From positions 18,260,811-18,324,810 of the forward strand of contig NC_045128.1 in the NCBI RefSeq assembly GCF_007655135.1: DNA of 64,000 nt, given 5' to 3'. Below the pieces are notes generated by a model. The model was not told the DNA's origin. It ran no database searches and saw only the letters and a list, made by a program, of their open reading frames with translations. The DNA comes from Punica granatum. Its lineage: Eukaryota > Streptophyta > Magnoliopsida > Myrtales > Lythraceae. Positions 61,701-64,000 of the stretch are shown piece by piece. Every line of letters begins with the position of its first letter. Position 1 is the first letter of the stretch. The translations under genes were made by a program, and so were the position numbers.

Positions 61701-64000
61701 GCTTTCACGGGTTTCGGCCTAGTAACTTACCGCTTTCCACGGGCTTCGGCCTAGTAACTTTAATGCTTTTCGGACTTCGCGTCCACGGACTTCTCGTCCA
61801 CTTTACTGCTTTCCACGGGCTTCGGCCTAGTAACTTTACTGTTCACGGGCTTCTGCTAGTAACTTATTGCTTTCCGGACTTCGGTCCACGGACTTCGCGT
61901 CCAATTACTGCTTTCCACGGGCTTACGCCTAGTAACTTTACTGCTTTCCACGGGCTTAGGCCTAGTAACTTTATTGCTTTCCACGGGCTTCGGCCTAGTA
62001 AACTTTATTGCTTTCCGGACTTCGCGTCCACGGACTTCGCGTCCACTTTACTGCTTTCCACGGGCTTCGGCCTAGTAACTTTATGCTTTCCACGGGCTTC
62101 GTCCTAGTAACTTTATGCTTTCCGGACTTCGCGTCCACGGACTTCGCGTCCACTTTACTGCTTTCCACGGGCTTCGGCCTAGTAAATTACTGCTTTCCAC
62201 GGGCTTCGCTCCTAGTAACTTTATTGCTTTCCGGACTTCGCGTCCACGGACTTCGCGTCCACTTTACTGCTTTCCACGGGCTTCGGCCTAGTAACTTTAC
62301 TGCTTTCCACGGGCTTCGGCCTAGTAACTTTATTGTTTCCACGGGCTTGGCCTCGCCTAGTAACTTTATTGCTTTCCGGACTTCGCGTCCCACGGACTTC
62401 GCGTCCACTTTACTGCTTCCACGGGCTTCGGCCTAGTAACTTTACTGCTTTCACGGGCTTCGGCCTAGTAGTAACTTTATTGCTTTCCGGACTTCGCGTC
62501 CACGGACTTCGCGTCCACTTTACTGCTTTCCACGGGCTTCAACCTAGTAACTTTATTGCTTTCCGGATTTGCGTCCACGGACCTCGCGTCCACTTTATGC
62601 TTTCCACGGGTTTCGGCCTAGTAACTTTACCGCTTTCCACGGGCTTCGGCCTAGTAACTTTAATGCTTTTCGGACTTCGCGTCCACGGACTTCTCGTCCA
62701 CTTTACTGCTTTCCACGGGCTTCGGCCTAGTAACTTTACTGCTTTCCACGGGGGCTTCGGCCTAGTAACTTTATTGCTTTCCGGACTTCGCGTCCACGGA
62801 ACTTCGCGTCCACTTTACTGTTCCACGGGCTTCGGCCTAGTAACTTTACTGCTTTCCACGGGCTTCGGCCTAGTAACTTTATTGATTTCAACGGGCTTCG
62901 GCCTAGTAACTTTATTGCTTCCGGACTTCGCGGTCCACGGACTTCGCATCACTTACTGCTTTCCACGGGCTTCGGCCTAGTAACTTTACTGCTTTCACGG
63001 GCTTCGGCCTAGTACTAGTAACTTTATTGCTTTCCGGACTTCGCGTCCACGGACTTCGCGTCCACTTTACTGCTTTCCACGGGCTTCGGCCTAGTAAATT
63101 TACTGCTTTCACGGGCTTCGGCCTAGTAACTTTATTGCTTTCCGGACTTCGCGTCCACGGACTTCGAGCCACGGACTTCGCGTCCACTTACTGCTTCCAC
63201 GGGCTTCGACCTAGTAACTTTACTGCTTTCCACGGGCTTCGGCCTAGTAACTTTATTGTTTTCCACGGGCTTCGGCTTAGTAACTTTATTGCTTTCCGGA
63301 CTTCGCGTCCACGGACTTCGCGTCCACTTATGCTTTCACGGGCTTCGGCTAGTAGTAACTTTACTGCTTTCCACGGGCTTCGCCTAGTAACTTTATTGCT
63401 TTCCGGACTTCGCGTCCACGGACTTCGCGTCCACTTTACTACTTTCCAAGGGCTTCAACCTAGTAACTTTATTGCTTTCCGGACTTTGCGTCCACGGACT
63501 TCGCGTCCACTTTACTGTTTTCCACGGGCTTCGGCCTAGTAACTTTACTGCTTCCACGGGCTTCGGCCTAGTAACTTTATTGCTTTCCGGACTTCGCGTC
63601 CACGGACTTCGCGTCCACTTTACTGCTTTCCACGGGCTTCGCCTAGTAACTTTATTTCTTTCCGGACTTCGCGTCCACGGACTTCGCGTCACTTTACTGC
63701 TTTCACGGGCTTCGACCTAGTAACTTTATTGCTTTCCGGACTTTGCGTCCACGGACCTCGCGTCCACTTTACTGCTTTCCACGGGTTTGCCTAGTAACTT
63801 TACCGCTTTCCACGGGCTTCGGCTTAGTAACTTTATGCTTTCGGACTTCGCGTCCACGGACTTCTCGTCCACTTTACTGCTTTCCACGGGCTTCGGCCTA
63901 GTAACTTTACTGCTTTCCACGGGCTTCGGCCTCCTAGTAACTTTATTGCTTTCCGGACTTCGCGTCCACGGACTTCGCGTCCACTTTACTGCTTTCCACG
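46794..64000. repeat. Satellite-like tandem array, over 17 kb, runs past the window
   Basis: Built from three unit types. The 33-bp unit is TTTACTGCTTTCCACGGGCT followed by TCGGCCTAGTAAC. The 28-bp unit is TTTATTGCTTTCCGGACTTC followed by GCGTCCAC. A 43-bp form of the latter carries an extra GGACTTCGCGTCCAC. Usually two or three 33-bp units are followed by one 28- or 43-bp unit, giving blocks such as 94, 109 and 142 bp. Variants (TTTACTACTTT, GGCTTCAACC, GGACTTTGCG, TTTACCGCTTT, TTTAATGCTTTTCGG) recur in fixed order and mark larger blocks. The 33-bp unit has no stop in several frames, so the array yields many short open frames of FTAFHGLRPSN or its reverse; I regard none as genes. Single-base indels are rare before about 51.7 kb and common after about 55 kb. 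Confidence 0.95.

Larger units (their letters stand above)
41667..64000 (+). mobile_element. P2 internal region, no gag-pol, runs past the window
   Basis: Internal DNA of P2 after its 5' LTR. It has the family leader (41689-42010), then about 3 kb without a recognisable gene, and a 3' UTR-like segment at about 45240-45440. A tandem array follows from 46794 to the window end. No gag, protease, RT or integrase motif could be found on either strand. P2 looks like a non-autonomous derivative that would depend on proteins from elements such as M3. The polypurine tract and 3' LTR are not in the window, so it is not proven that the whole array belongs to the element. Confidence 0.65.

Noticed and set aside
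46794..64000. CRISPR-like array or a repeat-protein gene
   Set aside because: All units are variants of the same words with no unique spacers, and the setting is a plant retrotransposon. Open frames appear on both strands because of unit composition, and no start, domain or codon pattern supports a protein.

Overview
This window is plant nuclear DNA made almost entirely of mobile elements. I found no host gene. The evidence for a plant is a set of Ty3/gypsy retrotransposons with the hallmarks of the Tat/Ogre lineage: LTRs of 4.5-5.4 kb, an extra ORF between the 5' LTR and gag, a tRNA-Arg-type primer site, a G-patch after the protease, a predicted intron between protease and reverse transcriptase (RT), a second archaeal-type RNase H, and a repeat-rich 3' UTR. 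A piece of chloroplast rpoC2 is also present. Such nested LTR tracts suggest a large, repeat-rich angiosperm genome. The species cannot be named from this.

I name the elements by strand (P plus, M minus). All belong to one family: LTRs start TGTCAGCACCCC (or TGTTAGC / TGTCAAC) and end GTCCGTACA or GTGCGCACA. Layout: 1-1559, end of a plus LTR (P-1) that interrupts the plus LTR P0 (1560-4249). P0 interrupts M2 (4250-11193 minus: 5' LTR, primer site, leader, ORF1, first codons of gag). 11194-13086 is the organelle-derived fragment that received M2. 13087-17220 is a minus LTR, M1, cut by the plus LTR P1 (17221-21590). P1 is cut by M3 (21591-36852 minus: 3' LTR, polypurine tract, 3' UTR repeats, integrase, RNase H, RT, protease, gag, partial ORF1). 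M3 is cut by P2 (from 36853, plus: 5' LTR 36853-41666, primer site, leader, then internal DNA without gag-pol).

M3 is the coding element. All its coding blocks lie in one minus-strand frame. In the order of translation they are ORF1 fragment, gag, protease/G-patch, intron, RT with RNase H, archaeal-type RNase H, and integrase. In-frame stops (36655, 34800, 30501) interrupt it, but there is no frameshift in the blocks read. It therefore looks recently active but probably no longer autonomous. M2 keeps a nearly full ORF1 with one internal TGA.

P2 has a good 5' LTR, primer site and leader but no recognisable gag or pol. Its sequence around 45.3 kb matches the 3' UTR of M3. From 46794 to the window end it becomes a tandem array of more than 17 kb, built from 33-bp, 28-bp and 43-bp units and organised into larger blocks. 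This is the most striking feature: a satellite-scale array that appears to lie in, or grow from, the 3' UTR of a gag-pol-less Ogre-like element. Single-base indels become common in the distal part of the array.
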